Source of the DNA: Symsagittifera roscoffensis
Lineage: Eukaryota > Xenacoelomorpha > Acoela > Convolutidae
DNA length: 64,000 nt
NCBI RefSeq assembly: GCF_963678635.1
Contig: NC_087069.1
Span: 30,544,776 to 30,608,775 of the forward strand
Reading direction: 5' to 3'
Shown here: one piece after another, positions 20,817 to 30,458 of the stretch
How the letters are laid out: every line of letters begins with the position of its first letter
How positions within the stretch are numbered: the stretch's first letter is position 1
Program-made: the position numbers and the translations under genes
The notes under the pieces: model-generated
Database searches by the model: none
The model's input: only the letters and a program-made list of their open reading frames with translations
What the model was told of the DNA's origin: nothing

Positions 20817-21129
20817 CTACTGTAATAGAAAAATTAACCCGCTGTCTTTAATATACCCCAAAATTTTCATATTTTCAACCAACGGTATGCTTTCGATATC
20901 TGAGCAGATGAAGGGTACCTTCTTCTTGAAATTGAACCTGGTTTCTTTGGATTTAAGGGTGCTGAGAATAAAATTATGATCCATACACCACTTGAAGATT
21001 CCTTCATTAATGATTTGACTAGGGTCGTCGAGTCCTATAACGCCGATTACCGGATTGTTGTCAGCAAACTTAACTAGACAAGCATTTTCGTAAAGAGACT
21101 TCAAGTCGTCGAACGACATATTGAAGGAC
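20817..21129 (-). pseudogene. LINE RT 3' segment, split from its 5' part by a Penelope insertion
   Basis: The minus-strand frame reads PSFNMSFDDLKSLYENACL, then VKFADNNPVIGVI as a decayed motif C, and ends near 20817. Its beginning (NMS) repeats the end of the RT segment at 25251-26240. The two halves therefore belong to one LINE gene interrupted by the 4.1-kb Penelope element. The RT catalytic FADD is FADN. Confidence 0.8.
21117..21129. repeat. 13-bp target site duplication, left copy
   Basis: catattgaaggac here and at 25251-25263 are identical. They flank the Penelope-like element exactly, and the surrounding LINE sequence continues across if one copy is discounted. Confidence 0.9.
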
Positions 21130-21360
21130 ATACAATTTGTTTCTAAACCATCATGATAAAAAATTAGCCAATCACAGTTGACCTCTAAATTACTATTAAG
21201 ATTAAAATATTTTTAACCTCTAAAATTAATTAAACATTTTAAAATTAATTTGTCTGGAAGTTTCTGAGTCATAATTTCGATTTAGACATGTACGATTTGA
21301 ATAAAAAACCAAAAATATTTTGGGACTAAATTTTCAGTGTTAACTCCCTGCTCCTAAACT
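21130..21360 (-). repeat. Penelope 3' pseudo-LTR copy
   Basis: About 230 bp nearly identical to 24955-25187. It begins inside the codons for the nuclease C-terminus (FRSREL) and ends at the target duplication. It lacks the hammerhead-bearing part found in the 5' copy. Confidence 0.85.
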
Positions 21361-21804
21361 CATCGCGCGTGTTCAAGCCCGGTTTCTCTTTCCTGATATG
21401 TATTGCCTCTAGTTTTAGCAATTTTGTTTGGTTGTTTGACCTATCTATAAATTCCCAACTAAGACCTGCGCTATTTCCCTCAAGTTGGCATTGCTGAAGG
21501 TGGAGGCCTACCGGTGAGTCTGCTTTCTTATGTTCCTCAATTCTAGAGGCAAATGTCGAACAGTTTGTCCGACATAGGTAGAAGTGCATCCACTACATGA
21601 CAGTTTCTAAACCACTCTTGACTTGAGGTCATTAGAAAATGCTGACTTCAGTGATGGTAAACATGATTGTAGTTTTCTTGTGGTGAAAACCACTTGAACG
21701 TTAGTTAATTTTCGTAACTTGTTAGCAAAATATTGGCTCTGGTTACCTCTATATTTCACCATCAGCATTGGGGGCTTCCCATCCTTTGGTGATTGAACTG
21801 ACAA
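21326..21804 (-). pseudogene. GIY-YIG endonuclease domain of the Penelope element
   Basis: Two frames make up this domain. 21607-21804 reads PPMLMVKYRGNQSQ, then KLRKLTNVQVVFTTRKL (the RT/nuclease connector). 21326-21589 reads RIEEHKKADSPVGLHLQQC and ends RDEFRSRELTLKI. The core TYVGQTVRHL lies between them in a different frame, so a frameshift falls just after the GIY-YIG core. The domain corresponds to the endonuclease that nicks target DNA in Penelope-like elements. It is probably dead in this copy. Confidence 0.85.
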
Positions 21805-23498
21805 ACCCCTGTCACTATCCAGGGCCTGCCCTTACCCTCGATGATCTTGCACAAGGCGTCTGAAGCCACCTTTGCGGACCAATTTTCAGGGTACTGATTT
21901 GTCAGCCATTGCGCCCTATTAGTTTCCATAGCCTTATCAAATTGATCCCAGCTAGATGTACTCCTAAAAACCCTGTGCACAGTGCCTTGGATAACACTAC
22001 GCTTATACTGAGTTGGGGCGCAGCTTCTATAGTTCAGTATAGTCCCTGTATATGTTGGTTTTTGATACCAACTGCAAGTTACACGCCTACCCTGCGATAC
22101 ATTTATGTTCAAATCCAGGAACGGCAAATTCCCCTCCGAATTAGTTTTCTCTAGAGTGAACTGCAAATTTGGATGAAGAAAATTGGCGGCATCGAGAAGA
22201 CAACTCGGCTCCCCTCTGACTGTTCTAACAATGTCATCCACATACCTGAGGAACAATTTCACCTGGGGAGTATCCTTCTCCTTGTTCTTAGCTCGGCAGC
22301 AGCTTTCACAGTACCAGACTATCTCGGTTATTGATGCGTATACGTCATCGGATATTTTTCCGCATTTTAGATGATACCAGTTTCGGCAACTCTCGCATTC
22401 AACCCCCTTTGATCTATTTGTGACTTTCCTGCTGCAACATGGGCACAAGCCGTTTTTGTCATTAATTTGCTGTACCCCCGTGCCCACCGGTATTTGTTGT
22501 CGTAGAGCAAATTCGTATTCTTTCAGCCATAAGTTTGCCAGAATTACAGCGAGGGACGCGCCCATTGCTAAACCATCAACTTGTACATACCATGAATCAT
22601 TACACTTGAAATAATATACTTTGCTGACCGCCCTATTCAAAAGCCTTTTCATGGTTGCTCTTTGAATTTCAGGAGGAGACTCCTGGCTGTACAGCTTCTG
22701 TAAAGCAATTTCAATTGCCTCCTTCAGGGGAACGTTGGTGTACAAACTTTTCACATCAAAAGATATTATGGTTTCATCCGGATCTAGAGCAATGTTTTCT
22801 AGTTTTTCTCTAGCCTCTTTAGTATTGGTTTCTATATTTGCTCCATCGATGTTGTCAAAATACTTCGCAAGCATTTTGTTAAGATTCTCATACGAGCTGC
22901 CGGGAAGTGATAGTACAGGTCGTAGGGGTGTCTCATCCTTGTGTACCTTAGCTAAGCCGTACAAACGGGCGGGTTGCCCCCCTGTTGATCTCATCTTAGA
23001 ATATAACTGATCACTTATCCAGTCTCTTTTGTTCAAGGTTAGTAATTCTTTGTTAAGTTCCTTCTCAATTTTCAGTATCACCTCATCAGTGGTTGCATCT
23101 TTTTTCACAAACTGAACAGATTGCAACAAGGATTCCAGCTTTGATTCATATGTTTGTTTCCTCATTATGCAAAAACCAACCCCCTTATCAAAAGGCACAG
23201 CCAGCAACCCATTATCTTTGAGATATTTCCTCGTTTTTTCAACGGCTTTGTCTCTTGGGGTTTGCTGTACGTTTTTTGCATATGACTTTGCCGCGGCTTC
23301 TATTTCACATAACGTTTCACCAGATGTTTTTTGATTTTTCAATTGTGAGAGGAAAATGTCGATATCCGCCAAAAAATGTGTTTCGTTAAATTTGTCTCTA
23401 ATTGGATGCTTGGGGCCCCATTGATAGCACTTCATATACCCATTCAGGCAGTTCAATATTCTCAAGTACCTTAACTGATCGCTCATTTCTCCCCCCAA
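21762..23498 (-). CDS. Penelope-like reverse transcriptase with inserted PHD-type zinc finger
   Basis: This 578-residue frame carries the Penelope RT: ARLYGLAKVHK (178-187), LRPVLSLPGS, SFDVKSLYTNVP (motif A, 246-257), DGLAMGASLAVILANLW (motif B, 308-324), RYVDD (motif C, 418-422), LPFLDLNI, and the thumb block QYKRSVIQGTVHRVFRST. Between motifs B and C, where about 20 residues are usual, lies a 75-residue insertion. It has a full C4HC3 PHD pattern at 352-400: CPCC, CESC, WYH-x2-C, and WYC-x2-C. The nuclease follows after a frameshift. N-terminal residues 1-40 overlap the preceding frame (23398-23721), so the real polyprotein start is upstream. RT catalytic residues are intact. The PHD might bind chromatin marks or nucleic acid; that is inference. 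Confidence 0.92.
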   Translation of the reverse strand: MGGEMSDQLRYLRILNCLNGYMKCYQWGPKHPIRDKFNETHFLADIDIFLSQLKNQKTSGETLCEIEAAAKSYAKNVQQTPRDKAVEKTRKYLKDNGLLAVPFDKGVGFCIMRKQTYESKLESLLQSVQFVKKDATTDEVILKIEKELNKELLTLNKRDWISDQLYSKMRSTGGQPARLYGLAKVHKDETPLRPVLSLPGSSYENLNKMLAKYFDNIDGANIETNTKEAREKLENIALDPDETIISFDVKSLYTNVPLKEAIEIALQKLYSQESPPEIQRATMKRLLNRAVSKVYYFKCNDSWYVQVDGLAMGASLAVILANLWLKEYEFALRQQIPVGTGVQQINDKNGLCPCCSRKVTNRSKGVECESCRNWYHLKCGKISDDVYASITEIVWYCESCCRAKNKEKDTPQVKLFLRYVDDIVRTVRGEPSCLLDAANFLHPNLQFTLEKTNSEGNLPFLDLNINVSQGRRVTCSWYQKPTYTGTILNYRSCAPTQYKRSVIQGTVHRVFRSTSSWDQFDKAMETNRAQWLTNQYPENWSAKVASDALCKIIEGKGRPWIVTGVCQFNHQRMGSPQC

Positions 23499-23967
23499 GA
23501 GGTTTATCTTGTCTCTCGGACAGTTTTTCTAACTTTTTTCTATGGTTTTCTGATGTTGTCTTTAAGCTTGCCTCAACTTGACGCCTCACGAATCGGAAAA
23601 TGGATGCCCACCACTGTTTGTCAATTTCTTTTTGCACCAGTGATCTTGCTTTCCTTAGCATCTCCTCGTACCTTTTCCTATCCTCATTTGCCCTAGAAGT
23701 TTCAGTCCTTAGTAGTTTCAATTGAAAATTATGAAATTATGCACAGCTTGGTCCGAAAAAAACTATCGGGACCCTAAACTTCAAAAAGTCCGGTATTAGA
23801 TCGTTTTTCAGACATTTTCTCAGAAGCTTCAGTCTATGTACAGATACTTGAACTTTTTTAAAGAATTTTAAATAGTCTAACACAATTTTCCAAGTTAGTT
23901 TTCTTTTTAAAATTTGTCTGAGCCAAACAGCAGGCAAAAGTACTGTGGTCATTGTTTTGCAGGCCAC
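23398..23967 (-). pseudogene. Penelope polyprotein N-terminal region (frameshifted)
   Basis: Two overlapping frames (23737-23967 and 23398-23721) carry the helical N-terminus of a Penelope polyprotein. The first reads LKLLRKCLKNDLIPDFLKFRV. The second is charged (KLLRTETSRANEDRKRYEE) and ends PEWVYEVLSMGP just as the RT frame takes over. At least two frame changes separate them from the RT. Such a basic, helical leader before the RT is typical of the family. Confidence 0.7.
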
Positions 23968-24014
23968 GAGTAATGAAACTCACAAGGCACAAAGCAAAAC
24001 AAATCACACTCTTC

Positions 24015-24640
24015 TCACCCCTGTCTTTGAAGCGCAGACACTTCCTCTGCCTTCAGCTTCTGCTCACGTCTTGCTTTCGCCTTCCTCCTTGTCTGTGATG
24101 GTCTCTGTTGTTTGCCCCTGATATTGCCAATCAGCTCTGACAGCTTTTCTTTGTGTGCCCCTACCAATCGCAGAGATTTCAGCTCTAAATCAGCACTCTG
24201 ATGCAGCTTCAAATATTTCTGCTCCTGGTCGTTTTGCTCGCTCTTGGAGAGTAGCCGTTTTGTAGCTGGAATAATGAGCACCCCTGTGCCGAGAAGCTGA
24301 CTAAACAAGTCGGGCGTTCCTTCCCTTCTGCAATAAACGATCGCCAATATCTGCTGCTTCTTCGACTTCAAATAGTTTGTCAGTTCCTCGAACCGGCTGG
24401 GCGATAGTTGTTTGTTCTGTGGCTGCTAAGGGTGTTGTTCACCACGTCGTGCCACACAACCACTTTTTTCTCCTTCAGTGGACTGTCTTCCAGTAGTCTT
24501 CGGAGGTTCTTTCCTTGGTTCAGCAAGTTGTTATTAAGGGATAGGCCAGGAATTGCTGTAACAAGGCTCTCGTTTTGCTTTTTCTCACCTGTGTTAAGGG
24601 TGTTGATGCTGTGGAACAGGGAGCTAGCTGCTACAATATG
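24015..24640 (-). pseudogene. ORF1-like region of the Penelope element
   Basis: A 118-residue frame (24015-24371) reads KSKKQQILAIVYCRREGTPDLF and ends in a basic tail (QTRRKAKARREQKL). An upstream segment in another frame (about 24400-24640) reads KVVVWHDVVNNTLSSHR. The combination of a WHDV-NN block and an AIVYC-R-GTP block is one I associate with an uncharacterised Penelope-linked ORF in marine invertebrates. Function unknown. A frameshift near 24390 separates the halves. Confidence 0.5.
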
Positions 24641-24844
24641 AAATATTTCGGTAACTCAAATAAAAATTGGCCATATTTTACGTATCGATAAAAAAAACAC
24701 TATAAAAATTCTCTATTCATTGATGAAAATCATTAAAAATTTTTATAATGGCCCTTTAATGGGAAAACAATTGGAATTTCAAGCTCTTCGCTTTTTGGTT
24801 TATCACGCATTTACAAGTAAAATTGAAGAAATTTTTGCTAAAAA

Positions 24845-24892
24845 GTAAATTTCAAACGTTTTCGCAACTATGTGCATCGTCAGGATTTTTAC
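24845..24892 (-). ncRNA. Hammerhead-like ribozyme motif in the Penelope 5' pseudo-LTR
   Basis: On the minus strand: CTGACGA, then a GCA/TGC stem II, GAAA, palindromic AACGTT, and T at the cleavage position. Helix I pairs GTAAA..TC with GA..TTTAC: seven base pairs around a two-by-two A/A internal loop. CTGANGA is fully satisfied. The same extra U before stem II occurs as in the copy at 19181. The independent pairing in helix I supports a structured RNA. Confidence 0.7.
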
Positions 24893-24954
24893 AGTAAACT
24901 ACTCTAAATGACGATAAAACATCAATTTACAAATGTTATTTACAATAAATCACA

Positions 24955-25250
24955 TACAATTTGGTTCTAAACCATCATGATAAAAAATTAGCCAATCACA
25001 GTTGACCTCTAAATTACTATTAAGATTAAAATACTTTTAACCTCTAAAATTAATTAAACATTTTAAAATTAATTTGTCTGGAAGTTTCTGAGTCATAATT
25101 TTGATTTAGACATGTACGTTTTGAATAAAAAACCAAAAATATTTTGGGACTAAATTTTTAGTGTTAACTCCCTGCTCCTAAACTCAATGAATAAAAAACC
25201 AAAAATATTTTGGGACTAAATTTTCAGTGTTAACTCCCTGCTCCTAAACT
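24955..25250 (-). repeat. Penelope 5' pseudo-LTR
   Basis: It repeats 21130-21360 with few changes and adds a second 66-bp unit at its outer end. It lies upstream of the coding region in element orientation and runs to the right-hand target duplication. Confidence 0.85.
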
Positions 25251-25253
25251 CAT
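25122..25253. repeat. 66-bp tandem duplication at the 5' tip of the Penelope element
   Basis: Units 25122-25187 and 25188-25253 differ at very few positions. Each contains the nuclease C-terminal codons and the start of the pseudo-LTR. It could come from template jumping between tandem element RNAs. Confidence 0.85.
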
Positions 25254-25263
25254 ATTGAAGGAC
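25251..25263. repeat. 13-bp target site duplication, right copy
   Basis: Identical to 21117-21129 (catattgaaggac). It marks the right edge of the Penelope insertion. Confidence 0.9.
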
Positions 25264-26240
25264 GGTGGTCCAGGTACCGTCCCCTGCGGTACACCTTGGT
25301 TGATGGAGGCTGGTTTTGACAACGAGTTCTGATATGATACAATCTGCAATCGGTCTGATATGAAACTTTTCAGCCAATTTACTACATGTGTATCGGCTCC
25401 TGGGTTCATCTGTTTGATCTGACTAATTATAAAATAATGGGGCACTCTGTCGAATCCTTTGGACAGGTCCAGCGAGAAGAGTCGTACACCGTCATAATGA
25501 TGAGTATCGAAGTCACGGACTGTGTGTAGTATTCGAAGAGAAGCGTTGACGGTTGAGCCTCCTGTTCTGAAACCAAATTGACAATTAATCAGTGAACTTT
25601 CGTAGTTGTTTTTTTAATGAACTTGGTGTAGATCAATCGCTCGAAGTGCCTGCTGAGTACTGGTGTGATTGATTTTGGCCGTAATTGGTCCATTTTGTCT
25701 GGTTGCGGTACTTTGGCTAGAGGATCATTTTTTGAAAACTTGAAAGCCTTCGGGAAAACACCACCACCACTTCTGAGTGACAAATTGTAGATGTGTTGAA
25801 TACTAGGAGCTAAGTTATGGGCTTTTTCGCTCAAAACCCACACTGGAATGCTATCAAACCCCACTGCAGTTTTTTGAGTTTTCCCCACACTGTGATAAAT
25901 TTCGTGAAGAGTCAAGGCTGGGTAGGCACCGTTGTGATTTTCTATAATTTCTGGTTCTACATAATTGTCTGTAGGGCAAATATTAGCAAAAAAATATTCA
26001 TTCATATCATCAGGAGTAAAGTTAAGTGTCGCCGAATCTGACTTGGTTCGTCCCGTGGTCTGATATTTTGGCTTCCAAATTAGCAGCTTTCTGATATTTT
26101 TTTAAAGAGTACGCTCTGTTTTTCTGCTTGGAAAGAAATTTTATCAGTGAGGTGATATAAAATGAGTCTCTGGTGCTCATTTTCACTTTCTTCAGCCACA
26201 CTGCGTTACGCGTAAGCTGCTGATATAATTGCAATTGATA
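25251..26240 (-). pseudogene. CR1-like LINE RT, 5' segment
   Basis: On the minus strand the region reads QLTRNAVWLKKVKMSTRDSF (linker, 26022-26234), then VGFDSIPVWVLSEKAHNLAPS and ITPVLSRHFERLIY (25589-26005). Motif A region LFSLDLSKGFDRVPHYF follows, then INQGVPQGTVPGP (motif B, 25230-25445). The gene continues at 21129-20817 beyond the Penelope insertion. A few frameshifts are present. Its 5' end stops head to head with a plus-strand endonuclease fragment at about 26237. Confidence 0.85.
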
Positions 26241-28046
26241 TTGATATCTGTTTTGTTACTGAAACCTGGCTCAATTCAGAATTACACAACAGTTTTTTTC
26301 AAAATCGATGGCTACAGTGTTTTTCGGTCTGACAGGACGACAAGAAGTTCTAGCAAGTAAATTGGTGGGGTCGTAGTTGTATATTACTGAGATGGATTCA
26401 AAGTATTTCGATGATTTTAATATCATCGAAATAGAAGTCATTTTAAAAAATCTTAACGTAAACAAGTCAAAAGGGAAACCTGCTCTTTAAACAGCTCTGG
26501 AGCTCCATCTCAAAATCATTAATGTTACTTTTCAATACGATTGCGAACAAGCAGCAATTCTCATCTACTTGGAAAGTAAGTGAAATAGTGCCTATCCACA
26601 AGGAAAATAACAAACAGGTAGTCTCCAATTACAGGCCAATCAGTCTTCTGAATGCTACATCGAAGGTATTAGAAAAACTGATGTTTGATAAAATGTACTC
26701 GAAGGTGCAAAAACTGCTGCATAACTCACAACATGGTTTCAGAAGGAAACGCTCAACAATTACTAACATCATACTCTATCTCCACGAAATCTATCTAATG
26801 TACGACAACAAGAATGTAAATAACCTTTCATCCCTGTATCTCGATTTTGAAAGGCGTTTGATAAAGTCAACCACCTGATCTAATTGAAAAGCTTTCTCAT
26901 ACCGGCTTCAGTGGCGCGTGCCTTGGTCTACTGAAAAATTATCTCAATGATAGATACCAGCAGGTGCGAATCGGGCATTGCATCTCAAAATTACTGCCAA
27001 TAACAAGTGGGGTTCCGCAGGGATCAATACTTGGCCCACTCATGTTTATTTTGTACATAAATGACCTGCCAACGGTGGCCATGTCCAACTGCTTCGGCTA
27101 TGCTGACGTCAAACAAATTTTCTCAGATAACGCAATAACCCTGAATATCGACTCCAATAAAAATTGGAACTGGTGCTCCAAGAATTTTATGTGTTTGAAC
27201 CTAAGTAAACGCAAAACCCTTCAATTTAAAGGCAGTATGTCTGTTTGCATGAAAAAACAGAATATACCAGGAACGGATCTTATGAAAGATCTTGGACTTA
27301 TAGTCACAAACGACCTGTCTTTGACGGAACACGCTAAAACTAGATCCGCTAAATCGCTAAAAGCTTTCTTCACTTTAAAAAGAAACCTAGCCAATAGCTC
27401 GACCATAAGCACTAAGAAGAATGCATACAGAGGATATGTAGTGCCAATAATCAGCTATGCATCGTCTCTTTGGAAACCATCTAAGTCTAAACTGGTACTC
27501 ACTGAGAAGGTTCAACATCGAGCAAGTATCTGGATATTAGGCACAAACAACCTTTCATATATATCGCGTCTTCAAAGACTTCACTTACTACCACTGTCCT
27601 TATATCATGAAATGTATGTAGTTTTACTTTTCGCTAGGATTATCAACTCGAAAACTGACATTGATTGGGAGAAGTATGTACAGATTATTGATACAGGCAT
27701 AACAAGATCTCACGCAATACCCTTTTATACCAGCAAATGCTTCCGACTGAAAAAATGCGAATCTGATTTTTGGCATGTTCACTTTCAAATATATTAAATA
27801 GGCATCTCAACCAAGATGTCATCAAATCAACGCAATGCAAAGAAGAACTGACAATTATCTACTGGCGCTACTTCACTGCGAAATTCATCGAAAACCTCCC
27901 CTGCACCTGGAGATTATGCTGCGACTGCACAAACTGCATCAATACTGCAAAACTGAATTTCTATGAGACTCAATAAACTACAAGCGACAGGGAAGCAATT
28001 CCCCTGGAACTTATCCTGAATCCTTCATTATTATTATTATTATTAT
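26237..28046 (+). pseudogene. CR1-like LINE: endonuclease start joined to RT, with 3' TTA tail
   Basis: The 5' part (26237-26410) encodes the start of an AP-type endonuclease (FVTETWLNSELHN in mixed frames). The sequence then jumps into the RT finger (LKNLNVNKSKG), so most of the endonuclease is deleted. RT follows in frames 26522-26878 (VVSNYRPISLLNATSKVLEKL, QHGFRRKRST) and 26964-27797 (TSGVPQGSILGPLMFILYINDLP, motif C decayed to GYADVKQ, then NDLSLTEHAK and VVPIISYASSLW). A short C-terminal Cys-rich tail (27770-27976) precedes the stop. The copy ends in a TTA microsatellite, the usual type of CR1-like tail, which abuts the Polinton left end. Confidence 0.85.
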
Positions 28047-28048
28047 TA
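28023..28048. repeat. (TTA)n microsatellite
   Basis: Seven or so TTA/ATT units close the LINE 3' end and touch the Polinton terminus. Confidence 0.85.
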
Positions 28049-29215
28049 TGCCAGTAGTAGATGTTGGAGGTGATCAGGGGGAGGTGGAAGACCCCCATGT
28101 TTTAAGATAGGGAATAGAGCAGCCGGTCTTCCGGCTATGTAATAACATTGGGTATAGAGTTTACAATGAAATAAGATAGGGAATACCGATGGTAAGGTTT
28201 TATGGTTTGTGTGATGGTAAAATAATGGTAAGAAAAACGAATTTTCTTTCGGTTTTTGAGTGGAAATGTCTAGTTTTTCGCAAAAATTTTGACGCGTATT
28301 ATCTAATTTGTAAATGGCAAAACTTAATTACGTGTAGATTGTGTAAGGAAGGACTTTTATTTAGTTTTTTGATACATGGTAAATCAGTGGTAAATAATAA
28401 AAGCTTCCAAAACACGATAAGTTTTGTTATTTTTTGATCTAATAAAAATTTTTTGATCTGACATTGGGTAGAGAGTTTACAATGTAATAAGATAAGGAAT
28501 ACCAATAGTAAGGTTTTTTTTATGGTTTGTGTGATGGTAAAATAATGGTAAGAAAAACGAATTTTCTTCTGGTTCTTGAGTAGAAGTGTCTAGTTTTTCG
28601 CAAAAAATTTGACGCGTATTATCTAATTTGTAAAAAGCAAAGGTTAATAACGTGTAGATTGTGTAAGGAAGGACTTTTATTTAGTTTTTTGATACATGGT
28701 AAATCAGTGGTAAATAATAAAAGCTTCAAAAACGCGATAAGATTTGTTATTTTTTGATCGAATAAAAATTTTTTGATCTTACATTGGGTATAGAGTTTAC
28801 AATGTAATAAGATAGGGAATACCGATAGTAAGGTTTTTTTTATGGTTTGTGTGATGGTAAAATAATGGTAAGAAAAACGAATTTTCTTCTGGTTCTTGAG
28901 TAGAAATGTTTAATTTTTCGCAAAAAATTTGACGCGTATTATCTAATTTGTAAAAAGCAAAGGTTAATTACGTGTAGATTGTGTAAGGAAGGACTTTTAT
29001 TTAGTTTTTTGATACATGGTAAATCAGTGGTAAATAATAAAAGCTTGAAAAACGCGATAAGATTTGTTATTTTTTGATCAAATAAAAATTTATTAGAAAC
29101 TTTTACTTTCTATCTATCTGAATCTATTTTGAAACCTACTGAAACTTCGAAAAAAGTCAAATTTTGAGAAAAAAAAATAGTTTACAATAAAAAAATATAA
29201 ATCACTGCATCGTAG
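28047..29215 (+). repeat. Polinton left terminal inverted repeat
   Basis: This is the reverse complement of 45345-45864. It is longer because one internal unit of about 320 bp is present three times (28146-29090) instead of once. No genes are seen in it. Confidence 0.9.
28146..29090. repeat. Three tandem copies of a roughly 320-bp unit inside the left TIR
   Basis: Units begin at about 28146, 28461 and 28782, each with cattgggta then gagtttacaatg. Each ends near the string ttttttgatc. Each unit holds one AAGATAGGGAAT-like word. The right arm has a single unit, so expansion happened on this side. Confidence 0.88.
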
Positions 29216-29289
29216 AGTAACTTTACTGCCATAAATTACTCTTACAAATAAAAAACTACACATTTACGTAAAATTACTTATAAAATTCA

Positions 29290-29566
29290 AATTATGCACA
29301 TCATGAAAACTGCTCAGGTTTCTCTGGTAGAAGATTAATTAGAAGAAATGCTGAATAAATTGCGTAAACCCTACAAAAAATATCAGTTTTTTGTAGTTTT
29401 CTGAGCTGATTTAACAATTGCAAAAGATTATTTTGTTACTTGAGGCACTTTATCAGAGGGGTAAGATCCCATGTACTTGAACCTGAGTTCAGGAATTCGT
29501 TCAATAAATTGCAGAAGTGAAAAGTTATCCATTTTTGCAAATGTTAGCTGATTTACATCTAAAACA
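29290..29566 (-). pseudogene. Adenain-like Polinton cysteine protease remnant
   Basis: On the minus strand the first part reads QLTFAKMDNFSLLQFIERIP, then FKYMGSYPSDKVPQVTK before a stop. Later VYAIYSAFLLIN follows a Cys, where the catalytic Cys motif of adenain-type proteases sits. Most of the middle (His and Asp region) is deleted. Polintons encode such a protease for capsid maturation. The call rests on pattern memory of the family, and the gene is dead. Confidence 0.6.
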
Positions 29567-29837
29567 AAGAAAAAGATAGTTTAATATTTCATTTTAGGTT
29601 GAAAAAAACCTAAAGTTATTGGCATACGCGCATTTATGTATTGACTCAACAAAGTCCCATACACAAAAGTTTTGAGCTGGACAAAGTTTATTGAACACTG
29701 CTTTACAGTCTAGGTTAAAAAATTTCTTGACTTTTCAATTAAAGAGCATTCATTATCTGCTCCTTCTTGTGATTTAGGTCTGCAGAAAAACAAAATAGAT
29801 AGGTCAGAGACAATAACGATGAAAAGTCCCAAAAAAA

Positions 29838-30092
29838 TTACAATTTTTTATAGGAACCTGAAAACTGAAAAAAACTAAATATTTTAGCGACTGTTCGGAA
29901 TTTGTCAATTTGAACATTTGATAGTCTTTCCCCCAAGACTATCACTTCCGTTACTTGTTCCAAGGGAAACTGGAAAAACATTTCTAATCTCAAGCTTTCT
30001 CCTTTGAGTTCTGGATACTGCAACTGTTCAGCTGCATCCTGTGGTGAAGTCAAGTCAAAAACTAGAATATAGTGACTTTGAAAATCTTCCAT
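29838..30092 (-). pseudogene. Possible minor capsid (penton-like) C-terminal fragment
   Basis: The 84-residue frame has YILVFDLTSPQDA, GESLRLEMFFQFPL and VIVLGERLSNVQIDKFR. The order FDLT, then SLRLE, then a beta-rich end ending in IDK is what I associate with the last jelly-roll strands of Polinton minor capsid proteins. The N-terminal bulk is missing or frame-broken. It sits between protease and integrase, where structural genes are expected. Confidence 0.45.
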
Positions 30093-30458
30093 AGAAAGAG
30101 CTGGGAAATTTTCGTTAAACTACATTGCTTTCATTGTTGTAACATAAGGACGACAAGGAGAAGTTGTATCTAACAAAAAAAATTGCTCTTCCACCCCGAA
30201 TAAATCTCAGCTCTCTCAAACTTTGGAGATAAATGGAATACAACTCAATAAGGGAGTTTTTGTATCACCGACTATATTCTATAATATCCTATAATAGTTT
30301 TTGTATATTCTATAAAATCACTATATATCATTAGGGAATGTATTCTTAAAAGTTCGTAAGAATACTGAGGACAATGTGACCTTTTCCTTTCATTATAACC
30401 CCTCTTTGATTTTGTTCTAAATCACAACCAAAAATGTGATTCAAATCAGCACTCTGAA
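30093..30458. other. AT-rich stretch within the Polinton
   Basis: No frame is supported. It includes a tatattctataa-rich patch near 30270-30330. It probably contains eroded coding sequence of the adjacent capsid-like gene. Confidence 0.4.

Larger units (their letters stand above)
21130..25250 (-). mobile_element. Near-complete Penelope-like element inserted in a LINE
   Basis: The element is 4,121 bp on the minus strand and is bounded by the perfect 13-bp duplication catattgaaggac. From its 5' end (right) it has a pseudo-LTR (24955-25250) with a 66-bp internal duplication, a hammerhead-like motif (24845-24892), an ORF1-like region, the RT frame with a PHD finger insertion, a GIY-YIG nuclease, and a 3' pseudo-LTR copy (21130-21360) overlapping the nuclease C-terminus. 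This is the Penelope/Poseidon-type layout with the nuclease C-terminal. Several frameshifts in ORF1, at the RT/nuclease junction and in the GIY motif make this copy defective, but it is the best preserved of four Penelope copies here. Confidence 0.93.
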
